This document shows, in pieces, positions 45,479 through 55,571 of a DNA stretch of 64,000 nucleotides. A model generated the notes under the pieces. The model was not told the DNA's origin and did not search any database. It saw only the letters and a program-made list of their open reading frames with translations. The stretch comes from Maridesulfovibrio ferrireducens. GTDB lineage: Bacteria > Desulfobacterota > Desulfovibrionia > Desulfovibrionales > Desulfovibrionaceae. Made by a program: the position numbers and the translations under genes. Where the stretch lies: NCBI RefSeq assembly GCF_900101105.1, contig NZ_FNGA01000007.1, forward strand, positions 60,400 through 124,399. The letters run 5' to 3'. Positions within the stretch are counted from its first letter, which is position 1. Every line of letters begins with the position of its first letter.

Positions 45479-46807
45479 ATGGCAAGAAACAAGAGTCGAG
45501 TGGTTCCGTTCATAATATTGATTATAACTTTAGGGCTTCTCAGTGGAGGAGCATATCTATTATATAAAGATACAGACGCGCCACAAATTACAATAACCCC
45601 GGACAATGGCTTTATAACTTTTACAACGCCGATCACAGTTAACATAGATGATGTAAAGTCAGGTCTTAAAGCTGTAAAAATTGTTTTAACCCAAGGCAAA
45701 AAGAAAACCACTCTTAAGGAACAAACTCTGCCGAAAGGAACTTTTGATTATAATCAAGAAATCATAATCAAGAAAAAACAAATTAAACAAGGTGATTTTG
45801 AGATTGCTGTATGGGCTGTAGACAGCTCGCTTGCCGGATTCGGCAGCGGAAATGCAATTATTGCCAGAGGCAACTACACGCTTGATACCATTGCCCCCAA
45901 AATAACAGTACAGACAAGCACTCATAACCTGACTCAAGGCGGCTGCGCTTTGATTCTTTATACACTTGATGAAACTCCAATGAAAACAGGCGTGAAGTCG
46001 GGAGATGATTTTTTCCCGGGGTATAAACAGCCTAACGGCGAATATGCGTGCCTTTTTGCCATGCCGTTTTACTCTGATGTGAAAACCTTCAATCCAGTTT
46101 TAATAGCTGAAGATGCAGCCAAAAACAAAAGAACCAGCACCTTTTGGTATCATACGAACGCAAAAAAATATAAACACGACAACATTAATATTTCAGACCG
46201 CTTTTTGAGCACAAAAATGCCTCAATTTGAAAGCAGTTTCCCGGGAGTTACAAATCCGGTAGATCTCTTTCTGAAAGTTAATCGCGAATTACGTGTAACC
46301 AACAGAGCTGAACTACGAAAACTCGGGCTCGATACCTCTCCGACCTTTCTCTTTGAAAATAGATTCTTAAGATTGCCGAATTCCGCATCACGTGCCAGCT
46401 TTGGAGATCGTAGAACCTACCTGCACAATGGCAAAAAAATAGATAACCAGACTCATTTGGGAATAGACCTCGCAAGCACAAGGCATGCTCCTATTCCAGC
46501 GGCTAACAAAGGACGCATTATTCTGGCCGCTCAGGACTTCGGGATATATGGAAATGCAGTAATTATTGATCACGGCTTAGGACTGCAAACTCTGTACTCA
46601 CACCTCAGCCAGATCGACGTTGCTGTAGGAGATGTCGTAGACTCCGGACAGATAATAGGAAAAACAGGAGCAACCGGTATGGCCGGTGGGGATCATCTCC
46701 ACTATGGAGTTATTTGTTCCGGAATTCCCGTCAATCCATATGAATGGTGGGACGCAACATGGATAAAAAACAATATCACCAGTAAAATGGACCAGCCATC
46801 AAACTAA
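45479..46807 (+). CDS. M23-family (LytM) metallopeptidase, membrane-anchored
   Basis: A 442-residue envelope protein. One N-terminal membrane helix (about 8-28) is followed by an Ig-like beta region (about 32-135, beginning D-T-D-A-P-Q-I-T-I-T-P) and a spacer. The C-terminal LytM domain (about 310-420) has H-L-G-I-D-L-A (zinc His and Asp) and H-L-H-Y-G (HxH). All zinc ligands are present, so it is probably an active endopeptidase cutting peptidoglycan cross-links in the periplasm. AAAGGA precedes the ATG. It is a single-gene unit ended by a strong terminator. Confidence 0.93.
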   Translation: MARNKSRVVPFIILIITLGLLSGGAYLLYKDTDAPQITITPDNGFITFTTPITVNIDDVKSGLKAVKIVLTQGKKKTTLKEQTLPKGTFDYNQEIIIKKKQIKQGDFEIAVWAVDSSLAGFGSGNAIIARGNYTLDTIAPKITVQTSTHNLTQGGCALILYTLDETPMKTGVKSGDDFFPGYKQPNGEYACLFAMPFYSDVKTFNPVLIAEDAAKNKRTSTFWYHTNAKKYKHDNINISDRFLSTKMPQFESSFPGVTNPVDLFLKVNRELRVTNRAELRKLGLDTSPTFLFENRFLRLPNSASRASFGDRRTYLHNGKKIDNQTHLGIDLASTRHAPIPAANKGRIILAAQDFGIYGNAVIIDHGLGLQTLYSHLSQIDVAVGDVVDSGQIIGKTGATGMAGGDHLHYGVICSGIPVNPYEWWDATWIKNNITSKMDQPSN

Positions 46808-46835
46808 ATAGTTAATTATTAAAACATAATGCTAC

Positions 46836-46877
46836 AAAAAAAGAGCTTGAAGACCTTAGTCTTCAGGCTCTTTTTTT
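46836..46877 (+). terminator. Terminator of the M23 peptidase gene
   Basis: AAAAAGAGC-T-TGAAGAC pairs with GTCTTCA-G-GCTCTTTTT around a CTTA loop, and a run of seven Ts follows. Confidence 0.92.
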
Positions 46878-46962
46878 ACATTACAATCCAGATCCGTTTT
46901 CCTGAATTTAGAATTATCAGTGCACTTTTTTCCCTTAAAAAAAATCCCCATTTCGCACTCCC

Positions 46963-46985
46963 TAAATTTATTAGTTTTATACCAA
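46963..46985 (+). repeat. Upstream direct-repeat element, copy 1
   Basis: A 23-bp A/T-rich element beginning TAAATTTATT and ending TATACCAA, about 106 bp before the first small secreted protein gene. 19 of 23 bases match copy 2 at 47475-47497. Confidence 0.55.
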
Positions 46986-47068
46986 AACGGTCTGTTTCTT
47001 GTATCAATCATATACAGAAAGGAGGTCTCAGAACATTTTTCCGCGCCCCATAAAAGGAAGGTGATTTT

Positions 47069-47377
47069 ATGTGGAAAACGATCATCATAATCATAACAGC
47101 TATTATACTTGTAGGACTGACTACAGCCTCAATTCAGGCTGCAGAACGTTATGCGGGGAAAGAGCTTACTATCAAGCTTGATACTGAAAAAAACAATTCC
47201 CGCAATACAAGTCGTTTAACTAATAACTCTAAAGTTACTAATAGTTTTAACATATCTGAGGGAGTAAGCGCCGGGTTCATCTTCGGACTTGATTCGAATA
47301 TTCCTGAAAACAGTCAGAGCTATACCCCAGAGAAACAGGGATTCGGCCTTGGACTTGGATTCAGTTTCAGCTTTTAA
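47069..47377 (+). CDS. Small secreted protein, tandem paralogue 1
   Basis: A 102-residue protein with a clear Sec signal peptide: M-W-K, a hydrophobic stretch, then S-I-Q-A-A-E, cleaved near residue 23-24. The mature part of about 78 residues is rich in Asn, Ser and Lys, has a central F-N-I-S-E-G-V-S-A-G-F-I-F block, and ends G-L-G-L-G-F-S-F-S-F. A C-terminal aromatic residue on an alternating strand resembles the beta-signal of outer-membrane proteins, but the mature chain is short for a full barrel. AAGGAAGGTGA precedes the ATG. The next gene is a diverged duplicate. I do not recognise the family. Confidence 0.75.
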   Translation: MWKTIIIIITAIILVGLTTASIQAAERYAGKELTIKLDTEKNNSRNTSRLTNNSKVTNSFNISEGVSAGFIFGLDSNIPENSQSYTPEKQGFGLGLGFSFSF

Positions 47378-47474
47378 ACAAATTCGAATTGGTTACGTGC
47401 TCCCCGCCGTGTTAATGAGCACCCATTTACAACGAAAACATTATAGAATATTATAATTCTCATTATTCATACTT

Positions 47475-47497
47475 TAAATTTATTGATTTTGTACTAA
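47475..47497 (+). repeat. Upstream direct-repeat element, copy 2
   Basis: The counterpart of the element at 46963-46985 (19 of 23 bases identical), about 97 bp before the second small secreted protein gene. The tandem duplication therefore included upstream DNA. Confidence 0.55.
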
Positions 47498-47571
47498 TGC
47501 CTCATATTTCTTAAATTAATAATGAAACAAAAAATTATATCAATTTTATACCAACTCAAGAAAAATATCAT

Positions 47572-47877
47572 ATGTCTAAATTCACCATTACTTTAATAAT
47601 ATCCATAATTCTATCCATAGCAGCAATTCAAGTTCAGGCCGCTGAAATTAATCTGGGAAATGATTTAACCGTTAAACAAGATTCAAATAATAAAAAATCT
47701 CTAATGAAAAATAATATTGAAAAACAATTTAAACCGCACGATGATGTTAAAATATCAGAAGGTGTTAGCGCAGGACTCCTTTTTGAACATAACGAAAACA
47801 CACCGAAAAACAATCAGAGGATTTCCCCTGAAAAAAAAGGACGTGACGTTGGGGTGGGACTAAGTTTTAGTTTTTGA
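47572..47877 (+). CDS. Small secreted protein, tandem paralogue 2
   Basis: A 101-residue paralogue of the preceding gene. It has a Sec signal peptide (cleavage near I-Q-V-Q-A/A-E, residue 23-24), shares the I-S-E-G-V-S-A-G block and the end S-P-E-K-K-G ... G-V-G-L-S-F-S-F, and is otherwise diverged, with more lysine. The ribosome binding site before its ATG is weak. Its last 11 bp overlap the end of the convergent serine hydrolase gene, with no visible terminator between them. Function unknown. Confidence 0.72.
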   Translation: MSKFTITLIISIILSIAAIQVQAAEINLGNDLTVKQDSNNKKSLMKNNIEKQFKPHDDVKISEGVSAGLLFEHNENTPKNNQRISPEKKGRDVGVGLSFSF

Positions 47878-49024
47878 AAAAACCCGAATTATTAACAACC
47901 TGCCAAAAAACGGACTCGGCTGTGGCATTACTCCCTCCTCCGGTTGATTGGCCATTTGTTAAAATAACAAAATCATAATCTCTGAATCTACATGCAATTG
48001 AAGTGTATATTCCTGCATAATTACCATTATGACCAATGGCTCCATGCTTACTCATTACTCCAAGACCATACGAAACGCCCGAAAACCCTGTCGGAATCAG
48101 TTTCATCTGCTCACTCAATAAACTATCATCAATTTTGAAACCGCTTAAATAAGCCACAAGCCATTTCATTATATCTTGTGCCGTTGAAACACCGTTTCCA
48201 GAACACCATGCCCACGAAGGATTAATTCTCTGACTCAAGTTAGTAACTTCGCCAGTTACCGGATTGAAATCATACCCTTTTGCGTAAGGCTCGGACAAAC
48301 TGGAACTGCGGGTTGGAAAGGACGTATTTTTCAGCTTCAATGGTTTCAAAATTCTGCGGTATATCTGATTTTCAATTTTGTCTTTGGTGAGTTTTTCAAT
48401 AATTAAGCCAAGCACAACGTAATTTGAATTACTGTACTCAAAAGAATAACTTGAATCGAAGGAAACATTAGAAACTAATCTAGATTTTTTCTCAGGACTA
48501 AAAGACAGTAGTTCGGCAGGAGACCATGATTTCCAAGGCTGTTTTCTAAATTTTTTTAAAAATAATTTATTGGTTGAAAAATTTCCGAGTCCGCTTCTCA
48601 TTTGTAAAAGCTGACGAATTGTAATTTTATCATCCCCTTCGATAACTCCGGGCAAAACATCACGCACAATCGTATCAAGACTTACAATTCCTTCCTGCAC
48701 AAGCATGAGCATTACTGACGCAACAAATGTTTTAGTTATGCTTCCTATTCTGAATTTCAACTTAGAAGTCATGGGAACCAATGGCCCACCACGGCTGATA
48801 GTCCTTACGCCAGCAGAAAAAGTCCATCGCTCTCCGGTAGGACTACGAATAAACATAACCCCTCCCGGAATATGAAGCTCCTGTACAGCACCCTTAAAAA
48901 CTGTTTCAAGTTCATTACGATCAGTCGCACTTGTAGAAGCTAAAACAGCAGTCCGCACAGCTATCCCAAGTGCTATGATAAAAATGAATGTTACAATTAT
49001 CTTTTTTAATTTTATGTGATTCAT
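47867..49024 (-). CDS. Beta-lactamase-family serine hydrolase (D-Ala-D-Ala carboxypeptidase/esterase-like)
   Basis: A 385-residue exported protein with an N-terminal signal or anchor (about 8-28). The class C beta-lactamase/penicillin-binding fold shows S-I-T-K near residue 92 (catalytic Ser and Lys), Y-S-N near residue 173 (the Y-x-N motif), and H-N-G-N-Y-A-G near residue 340 in the place of K/H-T-G. Members act as carboxypeptidases, esterases or amidases in the periplasm; the substrate cannot be read from sequence. It is a single gene between lon (upstream, terminator between) and the small secreted proteins. Confidence 0.9.
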   Translation of the reverse strand: MNHIKLKKIIVTFIFIIALGIAVRTAVLASTSATDRNELETVFKGAVQELHIPGGVMFIRSPTGERWTFSAGVRTISRGGPLVPMTSKLKFRIGSITKTFVASVMLMLVQEGIVSLDTIVRDVLPGVIEGDDKITIRQLLQMRSGLGNFSTNKLFLKKFRKQPWKSWSPAELLSFSPEKKSRLVSNVSFDSSYSFEYSNSNYVVLGLIIEKLTKDKIENQIYRRILKPLKLKNTSFPTRSSSLSEPYAKGYDFNPVTGEVTNLSQRINPSWAWCSGNGVSTAQDIMKWLVAYLSGFKIDDSLLSEQMKLIPTGFSGVSYGLGVMSKHGAIGHNGNYAGIYTSIACRFRDYDFVILTNGQSTGGGSNATAESVFWQVVNNSGFFKN

Positions 49025-49108
49025 AATTTATCTTTTTTATATCAATTCACCTTTCTTCTCACACTAACACAAACTAAGATTAATAATAAACCTGTTAAAA
49101 AATGCTTA

Positions 49109-49143
49109 TAAAAAAAGGGTGCTCCCTTTAAGAGAACACCCTT
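49109..49143 (-). terminator. Terminator of lon
   Basis: AAGGGTG (49115-49121) pairs with CACCCTT (49137-49143), extended by TC/GA past one mismatch, with a seven-base T tail on the minus strand. Confidence 0.9.
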
Positions 49144-49169
49144 CACACAAACAATTTAAGTGATATAAA

Positions 49170-51623
49170 TTAATGAGTAGGAGGCTGATACTCCTCCTTT
49201 ATAAGAGTCAAGGCGATAGGAGTAATGTTATTCTTTCCTCTGAATAATTCTTCCGCCGTCAGACTTTCAAGAGCATGACTTAAAACCTGATCCATATTTT
49301 CAACCGGGATAATTTCCAGATCTTTCAAAATTGTATCTGGAACTTCCTTAAGATCTTTTTCATTCTCAGCAGGAATAAGAACTACCTTTGAAAGTCCTCT
49401 ATGAGCGGCAAGCAGCTTTTCTCTAAGCCCCCCGATGGGAAGGACTCGTCCACGCAACGTAATCTCACCTGTCATGGCTAGATCGTGGCGCACCGGCACG
49501 TTCAAAAACGCTGACGCCATCGCTGTACAAAGAGTAATCCCCGCAGAAGGACCGTCTTTAGGGGTTGCCCCTTCGGGAACATGAACATGAATGTCTATCT
49601 TCTCATGGAAGTTAGGCTTCAAACCGAACAGGTCCGAGCGTGAGCGGATATATGAAAGAGCTGCCTGTGCAGACTCCTGCATAACTTCGCCAAGCTTCCC
49701 GGTGATAACAACTTTCCCTTTACCCGGCATAAGAACGACTTCAACCATAAGCATTTCGCCACCGACCTGAGTATAAGCCAGTCCAGTTGCAACACCTATA
49801 AGAGACTTTTCTTCACTGAAGCCATGACTGAATTTATGAACACCCAGTATCTTTGCAAGATTATTTTTTGTGACATGAATATTCTGAGCTTTATCGTCAG
49901 CCTCAACAATCTTCATTGCAGTCTTACGACATATTTTAGCAATCTCGCGTTCAAGACTTCGAACACCGGCTTCTCTTGTATATGTACGGACAATCTCAAG
50001 CATAGCACTATCAGAAACAGCAATATTATCAGTTTTTAAACCGTGCTCAGAGATCTGTTTAGGCATAAGAAACTTCTTGGCTATTTGAGCTTTTTCAGTT
50101 TCAAGATACCCCGGAAGACGTATAATTTCCATTCTGTCCTGCAACGGACCCGGAATAGAATTCAGATCATTAGCAGTAGTTATGAAAAAGATCTTTGAAA
50201 GGTCATAGTCCAAATCAAGGTAATGATCACTAAAGGTTCCGTTCTGCTCAGGATCAAGAACTTCAAGCAATGCAGAAGAAGGATCGCCTCTGAAATCAGT
50301 GCTCATTTTATCAACTTCATCAAGACAGATAACGGGGTTGCTGTATTCACAACGTCTGAGTGAATGAATGATCTTACCGGGAAGCGCTCCGACATATGTA
50401 CGGCGATGACCTCTGATCTCGGCCTCATCACGCACTCCACCGAGAGACAGACGAACAAACTCACGATCCATAGCTCTTGCAATGGAACGGGCGATAGAAG
50501 TCTTACCAACTCCGGGAGGACCTACAAAACAGAGAATCGGTCCCTTTATTGTTTCAACAAGAGACTGAACAGCCATATATTCAAGGATGCGCTCTTTCGG
50601 CTTCTCAAGACCATAATGATCTTCATCCAGAATCTTGCGGGCTTCTGCAATATTAAGTTCAACTTTTTTATAATCGTTCCAAGGCAGCTCCATAATCCAG
50701 TCAACATAGTTACGGACAACTGTGTATTCTGCGGAAGAAGGAGCCATCTGGCGAAGTTTTTTAATTTCTTTACGAACGCGCTCGCGGGATTCATCGTCCA
50801 TCTTTTTAGCGTCAAGTTGTTCTTCAAGAGCTTGAGCTTCCGACTGCGGATCATCCTCGCGTCCCATCTCTTTGTTGATGGCCTTGAGTTGTTCGTTAAG
50901 ATAATATTCACGCTGGTTCTTTTCCATCTGCCCTTTCACGCGATTTTTCACACGCTTTTCGATGGAAACGATTTCAATTTCGCCCAGCAAAAGTTCATAA
51001 ACAGCCTCAAGCCTCTTAAGCGGATCTGTCATTTCAAGAATAACCTGCTTCTTGGCAAACTCGACTTTAAGATGAGGCATGATTGAATCAGCTAACTTTC
51101 CAGCTGTTCGAATGGTCGAAATAGCAAGAACAGTTTCAGGAGCCAACTTTTTATTAACTTTTCCAAAGCTCTCAAGAGCGCTGTGAACAGAACGGACAAG
51201 CGCCTCTGTAACATTTACATCAGCCGGAAGATCTTCAATCGTTTCCAGACTGACCAGAGGAAAAACATCATCAAAAGTTTTCCCGTCAGCCTGAGGATCC
51301 CACTGTGCACGATAAAGACCTTCAAAAAGGACTTTAATTGTGCCGTCAGGAAGTCTGAGCATCTGGAGAATTTTACTTACAGTACCGACCCTGAAAAGGT
51401 CTTCAGGCTCAGGTTTTTCCTTCTCTGGAAATTCCTGGGTGACAAGAAAAATCTTTTTGTCATGTTCCGAAATAGCTTCTTCAATGGCTTTTATAGATGC
51501 TTCGCGCCCTACAAAAAGAGGTACTATAGAACGCGGGAACATTACTACTTCCCGTAGTGACATCATTGGAAGAATATTTTTTTCGGCGGATTCGTTGCCA
51601 CCTTCGAATATTGTGGACGACAT
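49170..51623 (-). CDS. lon: ATP-dependent protease La
   Basis: An 817-residue AAA+ serine protease that degrades misfolded and regulatory proteins. The N-terminal substrate-binding domain (about 15-215) is followed by the ATPase with Walker A G-P-P-G-V-G-K-T near residue 368 and a C-terminal protease domain. The catalytic dyad is S693 in K-D-G-P-S-A-G and K736 in L-R-E-K-L-L, the same 43-residue spacing as E. coli Lon. It follows clpX on the same strand after a terminator, completing the tig-clpP-clpX-lon order found in many proteobacteria. Confidence 0.97.
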   Translation of the reverse strand: MSSTIFEGGNESAEKNILPMMSLREVVMFPRSIVPLFVGREASIKAIEEAISEHDKKIFLVTQEFPEKEKPEPEDLFRVGTVSKILQMLRLPDGTIKVLFEGLYRAQWDPQADGKTFDDVFPLVSLETIEDLPADVNVTEALVRSVHSALESFGKVNKKLAPETVLAISTIRTAGKLADSIMPHLKVEFAKKQVILEMTDPLKRLEAVYELLLGEIEIVSIEKRVKNRVKGQMEKNQREYYLNEQLKAINKEMGREDDPQSEAQALEEQLDAKKMDDESRERVRKEIKKLRQMAPSSAEYTVVRNYVDWIMELPWNDYKKVELNIAEARKILDEDHYGLEKPKERILEYMAVQSLVETIKGPILCFVGPPGVGKTSIARSIARAMDREFVRLSLGGVRDEAEIRGHRRTYVGALPGKIIHSLRRCEYSNPVICLDEVDKMSTDFRGDPSSALLEVLDPEQNGTFSDHYLDLDYDLSKIFFITTANDLNSIPGPLQDRMEIIRLPGYLETEKAQIAKKFLMPKQISEHGLKTDNIAVSDSAMLEIVRTYTREAGVRSLEREIAKICRKTAMKIVEADDKAQNIHVTKNNLAKILGVHKFSHGFSEEKSLIGVATGLAYTQVGGEMLMVEVVLMPGKGKVVITGKLGEVMQESAQAALSYIRSRSDLFGLKPNFHEKIDIHVHVPEGATPKDGPSAGITLCTAMASAFLNVPVRHDLAMTGEITLRGRVLPIGGLREKLLAAHRGLSKVVLIPAENEKDLKEVPDTILKDLEIIPVENMDQVLSHALESLTAEELFRGKNNITPIALTLIKEEYQPPTH

Positions 51624-51797
51624 TTATCCTCCTGCTTTTAATCTGGAAAAGTTTTCAAAATTAACTATAAACCTTTAAGAACTTGAAATAATACCCACAA
51701 CAGTTTTGTCAAACCGAAAAACGAATATTTATTGCAATATCAATAAATAACAAAAATTGAAAAAATTATATAGAAAATTGATCAAGGCGGGCGAACT

Positions 51798-51835
51798 AAA
51801 AAAAAGCGCCCCCAGTTTTATCGACTGGAGGCGCT
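51798..51835 (-). terminator. Terminator of the clpPX unit
   Basis: AGCGCC-C-CCAGT (51805-51816) pairs with ACTGG-A-GGCGCT (51824-51835), one mismatch, with an eight-T tail on the minus strand. It lies 8 bp after the clpX stop. Confidence 0.9.
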
Positions 51836-51842
51836 GAGAAGT

Positions 51843-53093
51843 TTATGCACTTTTTACTTCATTTTGAAAGAACAGCAAGGGTTCCATTCCCGTTTCAACC
51901 ACACTTTTGTTGATAACACACTCTTTCACTCCAGTGAGGGAAGGAAGTGTATACATTATATCAAGCATGATTGATTCAAGAACATTTCTAAGACCACGGG
52001 CACCTGTTTTTCTTTTAACAGCCAGACTGGCAATGCTGACAAGAGCATTCGCTGTAAAAGTCAAACGGACGCCATCCAGATCAAACATTTTTTTGTATTG
52101 TTTAATCAATGCGTTCTTAGGTTCCTGAAGAATGCGTACAAGGTCTTCTTCAGTCAACTCTGACAGAGCTGTCTGAACAGGAATACGACCAACAAATTCA
52201 GGAATTAAACCAAATTTAACGAGATCAGCGGGTTCTGATTTACGGAACATTTCGCTGATACCCACTTCTTTTTTGGATTCAACATTTGCTCCGAAACCGA
52301 TTCCGGATCCCTGCAATCTCTGCTGTACAATCGAGTCAAGCCCGATAAAAGCACCGCCGAGAATAAATAGGATATTCGAAGTATCAAGTCTGATAAATTC
52401 CTGCTGAGGATGCTTACGCCCGCCCTTGGGAGGAATATTAGCTTCGGTTCCTTCAATTATTTTCAACAATGCCTGCTGAACGCCTTCACCGGAAACATCA
52501 CGAGTGATAGACGGGCCGTCACCCTTACGGGATATTTTGTCTATTTCATCGATATAGATAATTCCGCGGGAAGCTGATTCAATATCATAATCAGCATTCT
52601 GCAAAAGCTGAACAAGAATATTTTCAACATCTTCACCAACATAACCTGCTTCGGTGAGAGTTGTAGCATCAGCAATTGCAAAAGGTACTTTTAAAACTCT
52701 TGCGAGAGTCTGAGCTAACAGAGTCTTACCAGATCCGGTAGGGCCGATTAAAAGGATGTTGCTTTTATCAATTTCAACATCGTCAGTACCTGATTTAGTA
52801 TAAAATACACGCTTGTAATGATTATGAACTGCAACCGCCAAAATCTTTTTAGCATGGTCCTGTCCGATAACATATTCATCAAGCAATTCTTTAATTTCTT
52901 GAGGAGACAACAGATTTCCTGCATCAAACTCCTCGCTAACCGCTTCCTGTGCCATGATGTCATTACAAAGTTGAACACATTCATCACAGATATAAACATC
53001 AGGTCCGGCAATCAGTCTCTGAACCTCATCCTGAGATTTAGAACAAAAGGAGCAATGAAGGTCCTGTCCTGAACCTTTTTTATCTTTACTCAT
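51843..53093 (-). CDS. clpX: ATP-dependent Clp protease ATP-binding subunit ClpX
   Basis: A 416-residue AAA+ unfoldase. The N-terminal zinc-binding domain has C14, C17, C36 and C39. Walker A is G-P-T-G-S-G-K-T near residue 120, Walker [10 protein letters not shown] near residue 182, and the ClpP-docking G-F-G loop lies near residue 272 (I-G-F-G-A). It recognises ssrA-tagged and other substrates and hands them to ClpP. It lies 6 bp after clpP in the same operon. Confidence 0.97.
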   Translation of the reverse strand: MSKDKKGSGQDLHCSFCSKSQDEVQRLIAGPDVYICDECVQLCNDIMAQEAVSEEFDAGNLLSPQEIKELLDEYVIGQDHAKKILAVAVHNHYKRVFYTKSGTDDVEIDKSNILLIGPTGSGKTLLAQTLARVLKVPFAIADATTLTEAGYVGEDVENILVQLLQNADYDIESASRGIIYIDEIDKISRKGDGPSITRDVSGEGVQQALLKIIEGTEANIPPKGGRKHPQQEFIRLDTSNILFILGGAFIGLDSIVQQRLQGSGIGFGANVESKKEVGISEMFRKSEPADLVKFGLIPEFVGRIPVQTALSELTEEDLVRILQEPKNALIKQYKKMFDLDGVRLTFTANALVSIASLAVKRKTGARGLRNVLESIMLDIMYTLPSLTGVKECVINKSVVETGMEPLLFFQNEVKSA

Positions 53094-53099
53094 CAGGAA

Positions 53100-53708
53100 T
53101 TAACCTTCCTTGGCTTCAAGTTTGCCACGCGAAGTTAGAACTTTATCAATAAGACCATACTCAATGGCCTCTTCGGCTGACATGAAAAAGTCGCGATCCG
53201 TATCTTTCTGAATTTCATCAAGGCTCTTTCCTGTGTTCTCAGCCATGATGGCATTCAGGTTCGCCTTTAGTCTAAGAATCTCTTTCGCCTGAATTTCAAT
53301 ATCAGTAGCCTGTCCCTGTGCACCGCCCAAAGGCTGATGAATAAGGATACGACTGTTCGGCAGAGAATAGCGACTTCCTTTCTCTCCGGCACATAAAAGA
53401 AATGCGCCCATGCTTGCAGCCTGCCCCATACAAAGGGTTGCTACAGGTGCTGAAATGTATTGCATGGTATCATAAATTGCCAAGCCGGCAGTTACGGACC
53501 CGCCGGGGGAATTGATGTACATATAAATTTCTTTTTCAGGATCTTCCGATTCCAGAAAAAGTAACTGTGCGCAAATAACACTTGCAACATGATCATCAAT
53601 CGCGCTTCCAAGTACTATAATTCTGTCTTTTAGAAGGCGTGAGTAAATATCGTAAGCGCGTTCAGAGCGTCCGGTAGTTTCAATAACAATAGGTATAGTT
53701 CCAGACAT
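53100..53708 (-). CDS. clpP: ATP-dependent Clp protease proteolytic subunit
   Basis: A 202-residue serine peptidase forming the 14-mer chamber. The catalytic triad is S99 (G-Q-A-A-S-M-G), H124 (L-I-H-Q-P) and D173, with the same spacing as the E. coli enzyme. I start it at the ATG at 53708 ([10 protein letters not shown]), which follows GGGAGA and fits the family length. An in-frame ATG at 53804 would add a 32-residue hydrophobic extension unlike any ClpP propeptide. It precedes clpX by 6 bp and serves ClpX and ClpA. Confidence 0.96.
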   Translation of the reverse strand: MSGTIPIVIETTGRSERAYDIYSRLLKDRIIVLGSAIDDHVASVICAQLLFLESEDPEKEIYMYINSPGGSVTAGLAIYDTMQYISAPVATLCMGQAASMGAFLLCAGEKGSRYSLPNSRILIHQPLGGAQGQATDIEIQAKEILRLKANLNAIMAENTGKSLDEIQKDTDRDFFMSAEEAIEYGLIDKVLTSRGKLEAKEG

Positions 53709-53930
53709 CAATATCTCCCGGGAGAAGAAATGTAATATAATTAAGAAGGGTAAAATTCTCACAATTATGAATTCAACCACCCTCCATAAGGGCCATTTTA
53801 CCAAAAAAATATTCTAATCATTTGAAAGCCCAAGTACAAGTATAAATCGGAACAAAACCGATTTCAGCCCTTTCTAATTTCAGTAGTTAACGAGATATAC
53901 GATCATAGACAACCTTTTTCCCGGATAAAG

Positions 53931-53965
53931 AAAAAAGGCGGCACGTTTTTGTAAACCGTGCCGCC
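53931..53965 (-). terminator. Terminator of tig
   Basis: GGCGGCACG (53937-53945) pairs with CGTGCCGCC (53957-53965), with a six-T tail on the minus strand. It lies about 30 bp after the tig stop, so clpP must have its own promoter in the remaining 220 bp. Confidence 0.93.
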
Positions 53966-53993
53966 ATTTTTTGTCTATAGCAAAACGTAAGTA

Positions 53994-55301
53994 TTACTTA
54001 TCACCCTTTGTTTCAGGTTCTACTTCAGTAACACTTGCATTTTCGTAGATGAACTCAGCAGCTTTATCAGCAAGAAGTCTATCTTTCAGAGGCATAAGAA
54101 GATTATTTTCTTCATAATAAGACTTAACAGTATTTAAGTCCTGACGTGTCTGCTGAGCAATCTGCTGAAGAGCTCCCTCAACTTCCTGAGGCTCAACGGT
54201 GAGTTCTTCACGGTTGGAAACAGTAAGAAGGAAGATTTCAGTGCGGACACTTTCTTCAGCAAGAGGGGCCTGTTCTGCGTGAAGTTCTTCCATGCTCTTA
54301 CCAATAGATTCAAAGCTGCGTCCTGCACGTTCAGCGCGGGTAATAACGTCAGCAACCATACGGTCTGTGCGGTCGGCAAGAAGAGAAGGAGGAAGCTGGA
54401 AGTCAAGATCCTTAACAATGCTGCTGATCAGTTTGGTCAGAGCGGCGCTCTTACAAAGCTGTTTACGATTAGCGGTGTAAGACTGTTTAATGATTTCGCG
54501 CATTTTATCAACGGATTCAAAACCACCGATCTGCTTAACGATCTCATCAGTCAATTCAGGCATTTTACGCTCTTTAATTGCATGAACAGTAACTTTCATA
54601 GTTGCTGTCTTACCTGCTAATTCAGCGTTGATGAAATCATCAGGGAAAGTAATATCAGTCTGTCCGGATTCGCCGGACTTAAGAGTCTTTACGTACTCTT
54701 CAAATTCTATCAAAGAATGTCCTTCACCGATGGGAAGGTCGAAGTTGTCAGCCTGAACACCGGGAATAGGCTGTCCGTCCATTTCAGCAGAGAAAGTGAC
54801 AGAAGCAAGTTCGCCGTCTTTTGCAGGACGATCATCGTCGATAGGTGCAATTGTAGCCATATTCTGAAGAAGTCTTGTTTCAACGTCTTTCAGTTCACTT
54901 TCAGCAACTTCCGCACGTTCTTCATCAACAGCAAGGCCGAGGTATACAGGGGTATCAAATTCAGGAACAATTTCAAATGAAATAGTGTAATTGAAGTCTT
55001 CGCCTCTAACGAGTTCAGCTGCATCAACATCAATTTTGGAAACAGGCACGATGGACTGACCATTAAGAATTTCATTGATCTGGTAGTTAATCAGGTCAGT
55101 TGTTGCTTCGGTTACAATCTGTTTTTTGTACTTAGACTGAACAACAGTAGCAGGAACTTTGCCCTTTCTGAATCCTTTGATAGGTGTCTGAACTTTATAC
55201 AAAGCGATAGTCGCATCAAGAGCTGCGCCAACTTCTTCTACTGGAACGACAACTTTAACGGCTCTTTCTACCTGAGAAATTTCTTCAATATTAAATTCCA
55301 T
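53994..55301 (-). CDS. tig: Trigger factor
   Basis: A 435-residue ribosome-associated chaperone with peptidyl-prolyl isomerase activity. The ribosome-binding loop G-F-R-K-G-K-V-P lies near residue 45, the FKBP-like domain at about 150-240 and the helical C-terminal domain after that. I start at the ATG at 55301 because AGAAGGAG precedes it and the family start M-E-F-N-I-E-E follows. A start at 55409 would add 36 residues without homology support. The tail is Glu/Lys rich. It is the first gene of the tig-clpP-clpX-lon cluster. Confidence 0.95.
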   Translation of the reverse strand: MEFNIEEISQVERAVKVVVPVEEVGAALDATIALYKVQTPIKGFRKGKVPATVVQSKYKKQIVTEATTDLINYQINEILNGQSIVPVSKIDVDAAELVRGEDFNYTISFEIVPEFDTPVYLGLAVDEERAEVAESELKDVETRLLQNMATIAPIDDDRPAKDGELASVTFSAEMDGQPIPGVQADNFDLPIGEGHSLIEFEEYVKTLKSGESGQTDITFPDDFINAELAGKTATMKVTVHAIKERKMPELTDEIVKQIGGFESVDKMREIIKQSYTANRKQLCKSAALTKLISSIVKDLDFQLPPSLLADRTDRMVADVITRAERAGRSFESIGKSMEELHAEQAPLAEESVRTEIFLLTVSNREELTVEPQEVEGALQQIAQQTRQDLNTVKSYYEENNLLMPLKDRLLADKAAEFIYENASVTEVEPETKGDK

Positions 55302-55510
55302 TTTAAGTACTCCTTCTAAAATATATTCGCCGTGCTCGAAAATACGACGGTTGTGTACGTAAGCAATGCTATAAAAAAGGCTAGTGAACCCTTTCACAAT
55401 ATATAGCAAAAGAACTGGGATTATTTAGGCAGTTTCCACACAAAGTCAAGCCCTGTGAAGGATTCCTTTATAAATTAGACTAAAATATATGGAGAATTTA
55501 TTTTGTAAAA

Positions 55511-55551
55511 AAAAATAAACCGGAAAACCTTCTCAGATTTTCCGGTTTATT
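55511..55551 (-). terminator. Terminator of the small TPR gene
   Basis: AATAAACCGGAAAA (55514-55527) pairs with TTTTCCGGTTTATT (55538-55551), with A-rich flanks giving a T tail on the minus strand. Confidence 0.9.
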
Positions 55552-55571
55552 AAAAATAGAATAAGCTATTG

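Noticed and set aside
46829..47053. 74-codon plus-strand frame after the M23 gene
   Set aside because: It starts within the M23 terminator and consists of A/T-rich sequence upstream of the small secreted protein; no ribosome binding site.
47397..47422. Terminator after the first small secreted protein (GTGCTC/GAGCAC)
   Set aside because: Only 6 bp with a 14-nt loop and no T run.
51688..51712. Lon promoter (TTGACA and TATTAT on the minus strand)
   Set aside because: The spacer is only 13 bp, too short for a normal sigma-70 promoter.
53100..53804. ClpP starting at 53804
   Set aside because: It would add a hydrophobic 32-residue extension, whereas the ATG at 53708 has a ribosome binding site and gives normal length.
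53994..55409. Trigger factor starting at 55409
   Set aside because: The ATG at 55301 has AGAAGGAG upstream and begins at the conserved N-terminus.
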